A stretch of DNA of 64,000 nucleotides from Symbiodinium microadriaticum (taxonomy: Eukaryota > Sar > Dinophyceae > Suessiales > Symbiodiniaceae): NCBI GenBank assembly GCA_001939145.1, contig LSRX01000312.1, positions 474,113-538,112 on the forward strand, written 5' to 3'. The notes below the pieces were generated by a model, which was not told the origin of the DNA, did no database searches, and saw only the letters and a list, made by a program, of their open reading frames with translations. Positions 41,986-55,200 of the stretch are shown here, piece after piece (the first letter of the stretch is position 1; each line of letters begins with the position of its first letter). A program made the position numbers and the translations under genes.

Positions 41986-42059
41986 CGGCCACCGACGTGG
42001 ACGCCTTCAATGCCTCGGCAAATCAAGCTGACATGATTGCTCACCTCTCAAACATGCAG
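41986..42059 (+). CDS. Unassigned exon candidate
   Basis: After AGCAG| the frame reads ATDVDAFNASANQADMIAHL then SNMQ. Gene-like composition; a CCCTAAA tract follows. No family recognised. Confidence 0.4.
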
Positions 42060-42165
42060 ATCCCGGACCCTAAACCCTAAAGCCCAAAACCCTGCTGCCT
42101 GAACCCTAAAGCCTTAAGCCCTAAAAACCCTAAACCCTGCTGGGCAGCCTCTTGTTTTCATGCAG

Positions 42166-42232
42166 CCGGATGCTTTTGGAAGAAAACGCAAAGGTTGCCT
42201 CTGAGAAGGACTCCAACATATGCAGCTCTCAG
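42166..42232 (+). CDS. Unassigned exon candidate
   Basis: After ATGCAG| and a CCCTAAA tract the frame reads RMLLEENAKVASEKDSNICS then SQ, with possible donor TCAG|GGTGA. Charged, helix-like; no family recognised. Confidence 0.35.
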
Positions 42233-42933
42233 GGTGACCCTATTACCTAAACCTAGCTTGAGCTTCGTTTCGGCCGGGTTCCGAAATAGTGTGCATCAGG
42301 GTTAAGATCAATGACTATAGTTACTAATTGGTTATGGTAGCTACAGTTTAAGGCAGGTTGTGATAGCTTGCGGTTGTTTCAGAGTTTACTAGATACAAAC
42401 CCAGCCTTAAACCTCAATGACCCCATCCGACACCCTCAGCCCTCAGCCTTGACCCTATACCGTAAGCCCTTTTAATCCCGATTCGCCCAAACCCTCAGTC
42501 CCTAAACTCTAGGCCCTATGGCCCTATACACTCTCTACCCTAAGCCCCCAAACCCCTAAACCCTAAATCCCCAAACTCTAACTCCCGGAGCCCTTTTATA
42601 AAACCTTATCCCCTAAACTCTAAACCCTAAACCCTAAACCCTAGCCTTAGGTGGGAGGCAAACAAACCGTGGCCCTCTGCAGGACGGCCTGCCTTGCAAG
42701 CGTGCGGGGCCCCGCGCCCTTCCAAAGTTGCCCTCAGACTACCCGGGCCAGGGGGCCCGGATTAACCCTAAGGGTCCATCTAAGGGTTTAGGGGTTCAGG
42801 GTTTAGGTTCTAATTACAGGGTTTAGGGTTGAGGGTTCAGGGTTCAGGGGCTTACAGTTTAGGGTTCTAGGGTTTGGGGGTTTAGGGTTTAGGGATTTGA
42901 GGGTTAGTTGTATTCATGTTGTATATACATTGG

Positions 42934-43010
42934 CCCCAAAGTACCCAAATAGGGACTATACTTTAAGGCCAAGGTATACACTATTTGGGTACATGGACCC
43001 TTAGGGTTAG
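42934..43010. mobile_element. Family 4 MITE-like element
   Basis: AAGTACCCAAATAGGGACTA at the left and ACTATTTGGGTACATGGACC at the right; central TTTAAGGCCAAGGTATA. Confidence 0.75.
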
Positions 43011-43456
43011 TGTCAGGGTTTCGGATTTTGGGGGAAACGAGAGGGTTTAAGGTTGAGGATGTGCGGGTATGGAGTTCTGGGGTTTAGAACCTAAGGGGTT
43101 TAGGGTTTAGCGGTGTAGGGGTTTGGAGTTTTAGATATTTAATTTATTGCTTTGAGACTTTTGAGGTTGAGGCTTTAAGGTCCCGGAGATTAGGATCTAG
43201 GGTTGAAGTTCGGTGTCGTAAGAAGTTGTGCCTGAAGCTTGGAGCTGCGAAGTGGACAGTCTCGCGAAGCAGTCATGAGCACTGTATCAGGGTTTAGGGT
43301 TTAGGGTCCAGTAATGATGTATTGTGGGTCGGGCTAGGCGGTAAGCAGCAGTCGAGTCCCTCGTAATTGGCTTTCGAAATTAAGGTTCCAGTTAGGGTCC
43401 GACCCTAATTTAGAGTATCCTTGTGAATAAAGTTTGGGTTTTTTCTGGTGGCGTTT

Positions 43457-43515
43457 GGAGCTTGGCTGAAGGGATTCAGGGCTTACTGCATTGCAGTCGG
43501 TGCTCAAGAAAGGGC
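43457..43515. repeat. Dispersed 58-bp repeat, copy 2
   Basis: GAGCTTGGCTGAAGGGATTC onward through GCATTGCAGT to GTGCTCAAGAAAGGG; matches 16327-16385. Confidence 0.8.
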
Positions 43516-44040
43516 TGTTCCGTCGCTCATGGCTTGATGGCACCGAAGGAAGTTAATTAGGCAGAAAGTCCAAGATTTCGAGCATTACTTCGGGGCTTCG
43601 GAAGACTTTGTTGGCGGATAAACTCTGACCACCCTTCATAGCCACGCCGAAGTATTGAGAGTACTGGACCTAAAGACCTAAATCATCGTGCTGCGCCTCC
43701 CAAGAAGCCTAAAACCCTAGAGCCCTAAACCTCACCTCCCAAAGGCCTGAAGCCCTATCAGAGCCCCACAAGCTTCCCTCTCAAAATCCTAGAACTCTGG
43801 ATTTCTAAACCCTAAATCCCCAAAAACACTGAAGCCCAAACGGAACAAACAGGGTCGAAGCCATGCTCTCAATCTGCGATGTACACGCCTGAATAATAGG
43901 GTAAGGCTATTCCTAGGGGTCGTCATCCCACTCATGGTTCAAGATTTAAGCCCCGAAATTTGCCTGAACATGCTGTAGTCGGAATAAGTGCCCAGAGCGT
44001 CCAGCACCCCTGAATTCAACAATACACCTTGCATGATAAC

Positions 44041-44089
44041 GTATGTATGTATGTATGTATGTATGTATGTATGTATGTATGTATGTATG

Positions 44090-44121
<32 letters not shown>

Positions 44122-44180
44122 TGTATGTACGTAGGTAGGTACGTATGTATGTATGTATGTATGTATGTATGTATGTATGG
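44041..44180. repeat. TATG microsatellite
   Basis: About 35 GTAT units with a few TACG/TAGG variants. Tyr-Val/Tyr-Ile-His frames across it are artefacts. Confidence 0.95.
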
Positions 44181-44705
44181 AGAGAGCGAGAGACAGCGAG
44201 ACATGTTGATCGCAGAAATCCTAATTTACGGTTTGCTGACACTCCTGTTTCTTCTTTGAGGGGTACTGGGCTCGCTGGGTGGTGCTTATTGCAGAGAGTT
44301 GCTTCTGTTTCTCTTGTCGATAGCACAGTATACCCCAGGGCACTTCGGAACTATTCTTCTTCGAACAACCCCCGATACGACCGGAACAGCTGAGTTATTG
44401 TGAACGCTGTTGTTGGCCATGCCGGTTGCTGCTGTTGTTGGTCTTCTTGCCGTCGTCGTCAACGGTGTTGTCGTCGTCGCCGTTTCTGCGTTCTTTTGGT
44501 TGTTGTTCTTGATTCTCTCCTCAAGCTTCTGAGTTGCAACTGATTTCGTCTGAGTCAGATTCTGATTGATGTTGCTCCAGTCGCGCTTTTGTGACGTTGA
44601 TCAGTTCGATGATGTTGATGGAAATAGCGATAGCAAGTTCAGGTCTCATGAAGACTGAACGACCACAATGCTTGAGACAGATTGGCTTTGTTTTGCTTCT
44701 GACAG

Positions 44706-44790
44706 GCAAAGAGGCTTGCCGCATCTTCACCTTGTGGGAGTACCCGGAGAAAGGACCACGGCAGCACGGACCCTCTCACTTGCTCGGATT
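44706..44790 (+). CDS. Unassigned exon candidate, IFTLWEY type
   Basis: After GACAG| the frame reads KEACRIFTLWEYPEKGPRQH. The core C-x-IFTLWEY is repeated at 60.4 kb. EKGPR also occurs in copy B exon B4, but the context differs. Family not recognised. Confidence 0.45.
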
Positions 44791-45660
44791 GAGGCTAGGA
44801 GGAATAAAGAATGAACTGCAAACTACAGCGGAGGGCATTGTGCCTGAGTGCGGGGTGTTTCGGGCTTGCTGCCACAGCAGGCAGTATCACCACGGACGTT
44901 TTACCTGAAACCCTAAAGGCCCTAAACTAATGCCATGCCTGCCTTGTGCGAGTGTGTGTGTGTGTGTGTGACGAAAGGCCCTAAACTATGTTCCGACGAG
45001 AGGCCTTGATGATCAAATCAAACTTGAGCACTAAGTGCCCTCTGCGAGTCTGAACATCCATGAACCCGAACAGAACTGGATGCAATCAGAATATGATAGA
45101 TCATAACACACCTTACTAGTAAGACATACTTTATGAAAGATCGTAGAGAAAAGGTAGAGCCTCAAGTTCAGTTAAAGCCCTGAGCCGCAAACGCTAGCTA
45201 AACTCTACCCCGGTGAGGTGAAGGATCCTAATTAAAGACCATACACATCCTGCTATGCGGCCTGGTCCTTGCGAAATCAGCGGCAAAGTTCTAGTTTTGC
45301 CGAAACCCTGGACCCCAGCTAAACCCTGAGCCCAAACTACAGCAGGACCTCCTGTGTTCAAGATGCTGAATGTGGAGTCATGGCGCCGACACACTCATGG
45401 CTTGTGTCAGGCGACCTGAGGTTAGGGTTTAGCCTTGAGGTTCACAGTCCTTCTGTTGTTCTAATCCTGGTTTGTGTGGCCTGTCGATCTCGCGACTGCA
45501 ATTGCCTCATTGCTGACTTATTTTTATTTTCCCGGGTCTTCATTAATGGAAGCCGGAGTCAGTCTTTTTTCCATGCGAAATTTCAGCTCGCCCGAACCGC
45601 CTAATTGCCGAACTGCTTTTTGCCTGGTGGAAACGTGTCGTTGCGCTTCTGCCCTTGCAG

Positions 45661-45706
45661 GAGCCCGTCCTCATCAATGACCAGCTGCTTGGTCTCAGTG
45701 GACATG
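45661..45706 (+). CDS. Unassigned exon candidate
   Basis: After TTGCAG| the frame reads EPVLINDQLLGLSGH, donor CATG|GTGGT. No family recognised. Confidence 0.3.
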
Positions 45707-46159
45707 GTGGTCATGACTGGACATGGCCCTCTTGAGACTGATGTTGGTGATTTTTCAGATCCCAAACCTAAACTCTAAGCCCCAAACCTTACACCCCAAA
45801 CCCTAAGATCCCAAACCTAAACTCTAATCCCTAACCTTGCACCCCAAACCCTAAGATCCCAAACCTAAACCCTAAACCAGAAGCTCATGTTGAAAAAGGA
45901 GAGGGGGCCAGAGCAGAGCTTGCAAGCACGATAGTGACTGCGATTAGCCTCACACATCAGTGTCACGACTCTAATTACACGCTGTCTTTTTCCTGGTGGT
46001 GTCCTTAATTTGACGCTCTGGAGCTGGTTAGCCGGTAGCCAATGAATCTACATGTAGGAAGCTTGTGATGTTCTTGTCAGATTACGTCATGTTTTCTGCG
46101 CGGCCCCCTAAATCCGAAAGCGTAATGCAGGCCCCCCAAAACTAACCAGCATTGCCCAG

Positions 46160-46204
46160 GAACGTGAAAAAGTGGATACCTGACTTGCCAGAGGAGTACT
46201 TCAG
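46160..46204 (+). CDS. Copy B exon B1
   Basis: Encodes NVKKWIPDLPEEYF and part of Arg. Acceptor CCAG|GAACG, donor TCAG|GCCAG (GC type). Confidence 0.68.
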
Positions 46205-49200
46205 GCCAGAACCCCCCCCCCCCAGCCCTAAACCCTAAACTAACTCTAGGACAGCTAATTGGCTGTCCCTTTGCCAAAGTGCCGTCGTCGTACCCGTAAC
46301 CTCGCCAAGGCATGTCCGAGAGTGAGTGCTGAAACTAACTCTAGGCGCCAACCTACCTCACCAACCTGGGCCCCGACCTCCTCCTCCTCCCCAAAGTGTA
46401 CTATCAAGCTGGAAGAGTGTGTTGATCCCAGGTATCGACGTTTAGGCGGTTTTGGGTTTGGCGCTTGGGGTATAGGGTTTTGGAGTATAGGCTAGAGCTC
46501 CGAATATCCCGTCGTCGTACCCGTACGGACATACCACAATCACCAAGAGACTTGCATCATATACCCCGCCAAATCCCGGGCTTCCTGATACGATGCCCTT
46601 GATTCGCTGGTGCAGCTCCAGGCTTTTGCTAGAAGCCACGGGTTTTGGTTTTGGGGTTTCAGAAGTTTGGGATGCCGGGGTTCAGGGTTTCCCTCCCCGT
46701 GTCTCTTTGAGACGTGCTGATGAGAGGGCTCCCAGGCTTTCAAACCTGCAGGCATGCACTCAGATAGCCGATGGGGGAACTTTAAACTTGCTGGCCTTAC
46801 ATGTTTTGTCTACCTCAGAAAGCTTTCCGTGACTTGGGTTTGCCCGGATATTGAAGAAGAGAGATCCCCTTCTCTGGAAGCCATACCCCCCTACCACCCC
46901 CCCCTTCTCGCAGGAGAAGACAGAAACCCCAAGCCGAGGCTTCTAAGATTTGCACATGGGCAGCGGGGCGCATCGACACCCTGCAAACTCCCGACGCCCC
47001 TGTAATCGACATTGAAGATGCCATGCAGCCATGCAGAAACCACTCAGACACCCAGGCCGCCACCCAACCTCCAAACAACACCCAGGCTGCAGATTCTAAG
47101 CCATAAATAGCTTTGCGAAACCCTAAATCCCTAAACAGAAAAAGCCTTAGAGCCCGAAACCCTCTCTAAACCCTCCAGCCCCTGAATTCCCAACTGTCTC
47201 AGCTTATCTAGGAGCCACCGAGGTTCTGAGGGCCCAATATCCCCTAAGAGATATTCTTTTAATCGTTAGGAAAAATCCTACTTGCTAAGCCTTTCAAGGA
47301 TGACTGAGGATTAGTCCTTGGGTCGCTACGATGACTTGCGGAATATTCCTGCAGCCACAGTAGAATCGCTTGTGGTGTACAAGAATCCCCCAGATGATTC
47401 AAGGAATATTGCCTGAATTGGCAGCTTAAACCCCAAAACCCTAAACCCTCAACCCGCAACCCTAAACCCTAAACCTATAGTGTTTACGGAAGGATGCCAG
47501 CTCCAGCGCCAAAGTCGGACCTCATCCGATACGCGCTCCTCTACCATCACGGGGGCTTGCCTCTCGCCCCACAGTTTAGGGTTTAGGGTTTAGGGTTTAG
47601 TTGGTGTTTGGAGCCTTGTAAAGCTCCGGACAGCCCCAATACCTCTTAATGAAGTACAGTAAGAAGGAAATAGTAATAAAGAGCCCTACAACCCCAAACC
47701 CCTGAACCCTCAACCGTAAACTCCCTAATTAAACCCTAAACTCCTAAACCCTAAAATCATTTAGGTGAGCCTTGTCTTAAAGACGCAGCCGCAGCTGTAA
47801 AGTCTACTCTCGACAGACACACCTTGACCGCAGAAAGGTACATGGACGCCGACTTCGTAGCGGTGAAGGCCTTACCGGGTGTAGGGTTCAGGGTATAGGG
47901 TTTAGGGTTCAGGGCCGATATATGTGCTGGAGCTAGGGAGGTTGGAGGTGTTGAGCTTTGCCGCCCTGAGCAGTAGCGAAGATAGTTCTATATCTACCCT
48001 TGCCGCAGAAACCCTAAACCCCACTTCCATAGGCTATTCTTTGTAGGCTCCTATTATGAACCCATACACGGAGTTGACAGGGACTCTCCGAAAAAGAAGG
48101 TTCTGGTATGACTGCAGCATACATGTAGAAAGCCCATGCCACATCTCGTGGCTTCCAGCCTCCCCCGGCAAGTTTGGTCGCCAGGACATGGATCCCATCC
48201 TTGCACTGCTGCACACACACGATTTCGTCTCCTATCAAGAGAAAGGACCCCGCCATTCCGGGAGTCCCCTTTTTTTCGGACGCTTCAGGGCTTCAAGCGC
48301 GAATTCTGTAGTTAAGCTTTTCGTCCGTTCAAGCCGTGTCGAGGCGACCCCAAATCCGAAGCCCCTAAACCCCCGAAACCTAAGCCCTAAAAACCCAAGA
48401 GCCCTTAAACCCGAATCTGTTCTCTGCGCCCAACTACAGAGTCACAGAGATGGGCTGGATTGGACGGCTGACACTCGAAACTCGAAACATGTAACCATCC
48501 GGAACCACTGAAGAATGCTTCAGCCGGCTGCTCCATGATTGCAAAGCCCTGATTAAACCCTCAACCTTGAGGGTTTCGCGTGTTTGGTCTTTGCTATGTA
48601 GGAGGGAAAAAAGGGTGTCGAGTTTAGGGGTTAGGGTGTCGGGTCTCAAAAGGGCTAGGGCCCAACCTGAATGTGTAAGCGGTGTCAGCAGTTCCCGCCG
48701 GATACTCACGGTCGTGCGCACTCAACTCACTCAACTTGCTGACTGCCCAAGCCGGCTCGGATTCTTAGAGCCACAGGCCCGGACGCACTGAATCCGTAAA
48801 GTCCGAATGCACCAAACCCTGAAAAGGACTGTGGCCCAAGGACCACGCAGGCTGTCTGTCGGTGAGATTGAAATCTGTCAGATGGCATTCCGCGGATTCC
48901 GCAGCATTCCTTTCAAACCGGCATGAAGTTGCAGATGCTAAACTAGCTTAAGCTTAAACGTTAAATGCCGCGTGAATGCATACATACATACATACATACG
49001 TACGTACGTACGTACGTACGTACGTACGTACGTACATACGTACATACATACAACAGAAAATTCAAACTGGTGCCCTAAGCCCCACACTCCAACCCTAACG
49101 AGGAACCGGCTTAGCACAGGGATCCTTGAATAAGGCACCAGGTAGTAAGTTGATGACGGTTTTACAGTGTAATTTAGGGTTTAGGGCTAAGGGTTTAGGG

Positions 49201-52200
49201 ACAGACCCCCACCCTAAACCCTAAACCCCAAACCCCTAAACCCTAAACCATAATTCTCTGAGCACCCGGCTCCTCCCCGGGTTGCCTGCACGAGGAGAGC
49301 CAGGGCAAGTTTGCAGCGCAGCTTTCAGCTCCAACTTGATCGGCGGGAGGCCGATGTTGAACAGTCATGTTGTTTTTTGTTTAATGGGTTTATGCCCTTA
49401 TAAATGTAGATTGCACGATTAAGCAACCCCATACTTGAAGGCTATCATTACAGAGCTATTGGACTATGTGGACAGGTCTGGGATCACTATCCAAGCTCTT
49501 AGATTCCAAAAGAACTCCTTATAGGAGGAAAAAAAGACTTGTGCTTGAATCAGCAGTGGCTGAAACTAATGGTAGTGTGGACACACTACATGATGAGCTG
49601 ACGAGCTTCCCCCATCAACGAGGCTTCAGGCTTTAGGGCAAGATTCCCAAAGCAACCTCGCTCGACACTGAAACCTCAGCCCGCACAAATGCCCGATACT
49701 GTATGCTGAATGCTGAATCCCACCTGGAGCAAGCACTACATCAGGGTCTAGATGCTCCCTAGGAGTGGACATTTAAAATTTGGATCCTTATTTTGGGGAG
49801 TATGCCCTCTACATCAACACTACATGAGGGTCTATAGAGGCTCCTTAGGAGTGTATATTTGAAATTTGGATCCTTATTTTAGGGGAATGCGCCCTCTACG
49901 TACATCAACTGATTCCTGTGGGTTGTCAAGTTTAGTCTTCCTTTGCTTGGTGTTCGGGGCCCTTCCAAACTCCTTCCATACCCCTTCCTTTCAAGCTGAT
50001 GTTGGACAATTTCCAGCTGATGTTGCATTATTTCTTTTGTCCTAAAGTCTTATCCCTCCTTCCCTGCTCCTTACCTGCAAGTTTCAGTGGTAAAAACAAG
50101 GGAATCCAATGAGAGGGTTTAGGGTCTAGGGACCCAGGTTTTTAGCCCCTAGCGACACCAAAACTTAAGATCCCCACCAACCCTGAAGCCTCAAGCGGGA
50201 CGCTACACTCTAAACACCCTAAACCCTTAACCCTTAGCCCTAACCCCAAGAGACCCCCACCCCTTACATGCCGCAAACCCGAAACTCTGAAACTAAATTC
50301 TTCAGTGGCCATAGGGGCCAAGCATCTGCAGAGTGAAAGTTGCATGTGTCCTAAAGTTTAGGCTATTTTCCGCTAAATTACGGGACTTTATCGTAAGCGC
50401 ATCTCGTTAACGAGGCTGTTTGACAGTATCTTTTCCTTGCTTCTTTGTCCCCCATTGAGGCTTGAAGCCCGCAACTAACCCACCCAAGTTTAACGGTCCC
50501 AGAGGAGAGGCAGCCCAGTGTTCAAGTTCCTGTGGGAGCGCCAGAAGGACGCGCCTGCAGAAGCTTTTGGGCCGATCCCCCCGGTGGTTTAGGGTTTAGG
50601 GCAACGCGCACAGAGCCCAATAAATACGAGGGTTTAGGATTACTACACCTATAGCTACAGGTACTCTGAGCACCTTCAATCACTGCAAGAACTTCCAAGA
50701 ACACTATAGAGTTGTTAATGCTGTCATTATGGTTTTTTCAAAACCCCAAGCCCTATATACCCTAAACCATATTATCGGTGTTTCAGGTCTGGCACTCGAC
50801 GACATGTTCAAAGCTGACGCTTCCCTCACAGAAAAGCCATCTGCTAAACCCAAAGGGCGCAGTATTCACCCGCACCGTCAAGTGCTAAAACACACATCTA
50901 CGTTGATGGATGTTGCAAGTTAAGGAGTATTCGTGCTAAGGTATTGGAGTTTATATAGTTATGGGGCTCTCCGGGAGCATAGCAAGTCAAGCTCGATGTC
51001 CCAGAGCCTCCTCAACTGGATTGGCCGACAGTGGGCTTACAAGTACAAACCGTCTTTCGAGCACGGACAGAGGCTGAGTGCCATTGTCATTTGGGCACCT
51101 AAACCTTAAAAAAAACCCTAAACCGTCGAAGTCTGGAATTCGACACTAGTAAGCCGAAATGTCCTCACATGATAACGACAGCGCATCCTGAACTCATAGG
51201 GACTCTTACGGGGGTAGAAGGGAGGGAGGTAGGGGACTATAGACTATACTTCCTTAAATAGGCCTTATTAGGTCCTCATGGAGAGACTGTGAGGAGAAGT
51301 TGCGCAAAAAATGTGGCCACACAAATCCTGGAGAGGTGCGGCAAGCATTTATGGAAATTTCGGGGCTTGGGAAGCTGCTCGGTTGGGGTTTGGGGCTTTG
51401 GGGTTTTAGGTCTTCGGGTTTTGGTGTTTTTTTGGTTTGCCATTTGCACTGTCTTGGTGTCTGGGGGCCATGTTGTCATTCTAAGTGCAGTTCCCATGCA
51501 AATCTGAGGCCTTGCCCCGAAATTTAGGATTGAGAGCCTATGCAGCTCTTGAGCTTCAACACGGTTGCTTACTTGTTTATGAGCTTAGCTGTCGCCTCTT
51601 GGGTTCCCAAGACCTTCTGCAACTCATCGTTGTCCCGAGTCTGTGGAGTCAGGGGTGCCAAGGGTCTACGGCCTGAAGTTGGTTGAGGGTTTGGGGTTCA
51701 GGGTCCAAGCTGGCGGCCTCAAGTCCTGAAGTGGTAGCCGTAAACCCTTAAACCCTAAACCCTGAAACCCTAAACCCCTGAACCCCTTCATGGTGTGCTT
51801 CTGGCCTTGGGTGGATCCGAACGCCAGCTTGTGCATCGTTGAGAGAAAGTGTCCGTACCATGACCTAACTACCAGAACCTACCGTGCGTAGGGTCCCTAA
51901 TAAATTCCCTTTGGGTAGCTCTCTAAATTAGAGTCCCTTTTCCGGTCCTTTTTAGAAGGTGGCCGCTATATTTGGGACCTAATCAGGGACTCCAATTTAG
52001 ACAACTACCTATACATGTATATATATATATATGTACACACACACGGGCTTATGATAACCTACAAGAGTAGGTTTAAAGTAAGGCAAGGGTCCAGGTACCT
52101 AGAACGTACTCTTGCCTTAAAGTACGGTTGCTTCATGGCCCAAGTGACTGGCATGGACCGTACATGGGCGATAAAATTACAACCACACTAGACTCCATAC

Positions 52201-55200
52201 AACCCTCATAGAGGCACCCTAAACCCTAAACCCTTCACCCTAAACCCAAAACCCTAAACCTTCAACCCCTAAACCCTAAACTCTAAAGCCTGAACAGGAA
52301 TCCTGAAAGGAGCTTTTCTTGAAGGGTGCATGGGCTCTTAGGACCTGAAAAGCAGCTGCAGAGAGGCTCAGGGCTCGGCAGCAAAGAGCAGAAGCAACTA
52401 GCAAAGGGTGTCGGGTTTCGGGTTTGGGATTTGGGGGTTTAGGGTTTAGGATTTGGGGGTTTAGGGTTTTGGGTTTAGGGGTTTTGGGTTTGGGATTCGG
52501 GGGTTAGGGGCGGAAGGTTTAGTAGAAGCATCCCGAAATCTCACCCGCTGTAACACTTTCGGGTGAACGAACAGGCACAAGTCACAAGTAGTAATGTGAA
52601 CAAACATGAAGCACTAGTCACACTAGTAATGTATGATCCCTGCACAGTCCCTAAAGACTACTTCACACCCGTACTAGAATGTGCGACCCCCCGAAACCCT
52701 ATACTACGCTTCGAGCAGGCATGCTGCCCGGAGAATGCCCGGCGACAGTGCACAGTTCCATGGGCTGCGCTCGGCGAGGGCGTCCCGCAGACGGCAAGCA
52801 GTGATTTCAGCAAGGGGTTGCAGCTCACCGTCTTAACTGTCATTCTTGTCTAAACCGTAAACCCTAAATAAGTTGTGTATGTGTTCCGTGTGTTTGTTCT
52901 TTTTGTGTGTTATAGGGATCGGTTTGATGTGGTCCTGCACGCCTTCAGGTTCAAGAACCTAAATTGACTGTACTCGGAAGCCGAAATAGTAGCCCTAGAG
53001 AAAAGTTTGTGGTTTTTGGAAGGGCGGGGTACAGAACTCAGCAGATGTCCCCTACGACTGTTAGTCAAGCCCTTCAAAGCAGCTACTTCTTGATGGAAGA
53101 ATAGGGGGTTAGGGTCCTCGAGCTCAAATCTTCTACGCATCCCTCACATCCATAAGTTTCCTACAGCCCTTCAGGTCACCCACCCTGCATTCAACGAGCT
53201 GTTGAAGACAGGCCGGTGTGGTGTTGGTGTCCGGGCTCAGGGCTCATGGTTCCGGGGGAATCATCAAGATTTTACCCCAAAACCCCCCAAGCCCCCTAAA
53301 ACCCCGAACCCCTAACCTTAGGCCCTAAACCCCAAACCCATAAGCCCCAAACCTTAAAACCCCAAACCGTAAAACCTGAAAAAAACAGATTAAAACCTTA
53401 AATCCATCACCCTGAAGGCGAAATCTTCGAGACCTTCTGCTTCGCCGACGAATGGTCTTTCGTGCCGGACCACTTCGCCTACTCCGTGGAGCACATTCCC
53501 TCCAAGGACACTGCTGAAGGCTTAGAAAACGCCCTAAACCTTGTTTGTATGCTACGCGAGTATGCGAGTAGAAGCCCCATTTGTGGCGGAAAAAACCACT
53601 TTTCCAGGATCCCCTATTACGGGTCTACATATGTGTATATAAAAAAAATATATATATATATACATACATACACACACACACTCTCTCTCTATTTATTTAT
53701 ATATATATATATATAAATAAATTCCCCGTTAACGTAGTGTGAAGGCGCTTAAGGTTGCTAAAACCCTAACCCGGTAACCGCTCAACCCTAAACCCCTAAA
53801 CCCTAAACCCCAATTTAGGGTTTAGGGCTTAGAGTCTAGACTTACAGGAGTTCAGCCGATGGGTTTACAACAAGTTCGTGGAAGGGGCACCTACTATCCT
53901 GAAGGGTAGAGAGGCCTTCTTGAAGTTTTTGCGCGAGATGCATCGTGATTCACCAAAACTGCTGCTGACGCGGGACAGCACAATTGTCTAGCGTGTGCAC
54001 TAGAGCCCATGTAGATCGATGTCTCTCGTCGATTGCGCAGATGAGGCCGTGAGCAGGCAAACGACCTGTGCTGCTGTGTACCGAGTCTGGGTGTAGAGCT
54101 GCACGAGCAGCTGTATTCACATGCATTGATGTCCATTCTGCCATCTGCCAACTGCCAACCCAATCCGAAGGGATCCGAAGGGTCCGTTATACATTAGATG
54201 TTTCTTGGTGATACCCAAGCAGCAATGCATGACGGATGGGCGGCCCCCAAAGAGTGGGAGTTAGGCGTATGGCTGCGGGCGAGTTTGTCCCTTAATCTGT
54301 TTTTTCGTAGTTGTGACAAAGCAGATTTGAGTGAATCTGAGTGACTAGTAAGTGTATATACCACGGTTTACATTCCCTTCTCGTTCGTTACTAGAATTGC
54401 AATGGCAGACCCAGGAACTCATATTTTTTTGCTAAGTTTTCAGGCCGTACCATTTGTTCCCGGTGAGGAAAGAACAAAGGAGTTGCACGTGTTTTTTTTG
54501 CGGTCGTGTGGGAAAGGAGGACCGAGTTATCGAAACCACCAAACCCCCAGCCCTAGACCCCAAAACACCCCTAACCCAACAGCTAAAACCCTAATCCTGA
54601 GGCATTCGATCACCTAGAAAAAACCCTAAACCAAAGACCCTAAACCCTAAACCCTTCAACATAAGAACCACTTTAAGACCCATGTCCTCGTGGCCTGAGA
54701 TGAGAGAGGACGAGGCTTTGAAATACATGGTGGCGCCTTGGCTTCCTCATGAGCTTAGTAGCTGGGGTTCAATGAAGACGCGTATCGTTTCTTTCAAACT
54801 CCGCAGGGTAAGGTTTGCAAAATTAAAAGTAGGATTTCTTTCACGGGGGTCTAGAGGCTTAAGGTCTAGGGTGTAAGGGTTGTGGCTTCTGTTTCAGGGC
54901 AAAGAAAAGTACAGAGCTTAATGCATGTACATCAGTTGCGTTGCCCAAGGACCGAAACATCCCACAGCCGCTGGACAGGACCTGCTGCATCAACCTTTTG
55001 TGTTGCCACGACGCATGTGCAGGGACATGGGATTAAAAGATTGGGAGAATATACAGGTCGTTGGGTGCGCAAGCTAGTCACGGTTTCGCCTATTACCCTC
55101 CACCATGGTCCTTTTGATGCTATCAGTTCGATGATCATGAACGGTAATGGGGGTCGAAAGTGTGGCCAAGCCTGCTTTTCCGTTTGTGCAGTGTGCCCGT

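Larger units (their letters stand above)
42233..44040. other. Gene-poor stretch with opposed telomere-type tracts
   Basis: CCCTAAA tract (42548-42650), TTTAGGG tract (42780-42905), family 4 element and the second copy of the 58-bp dispersed repeat (43457-43515). No exon supported. Confidence 0.5.
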
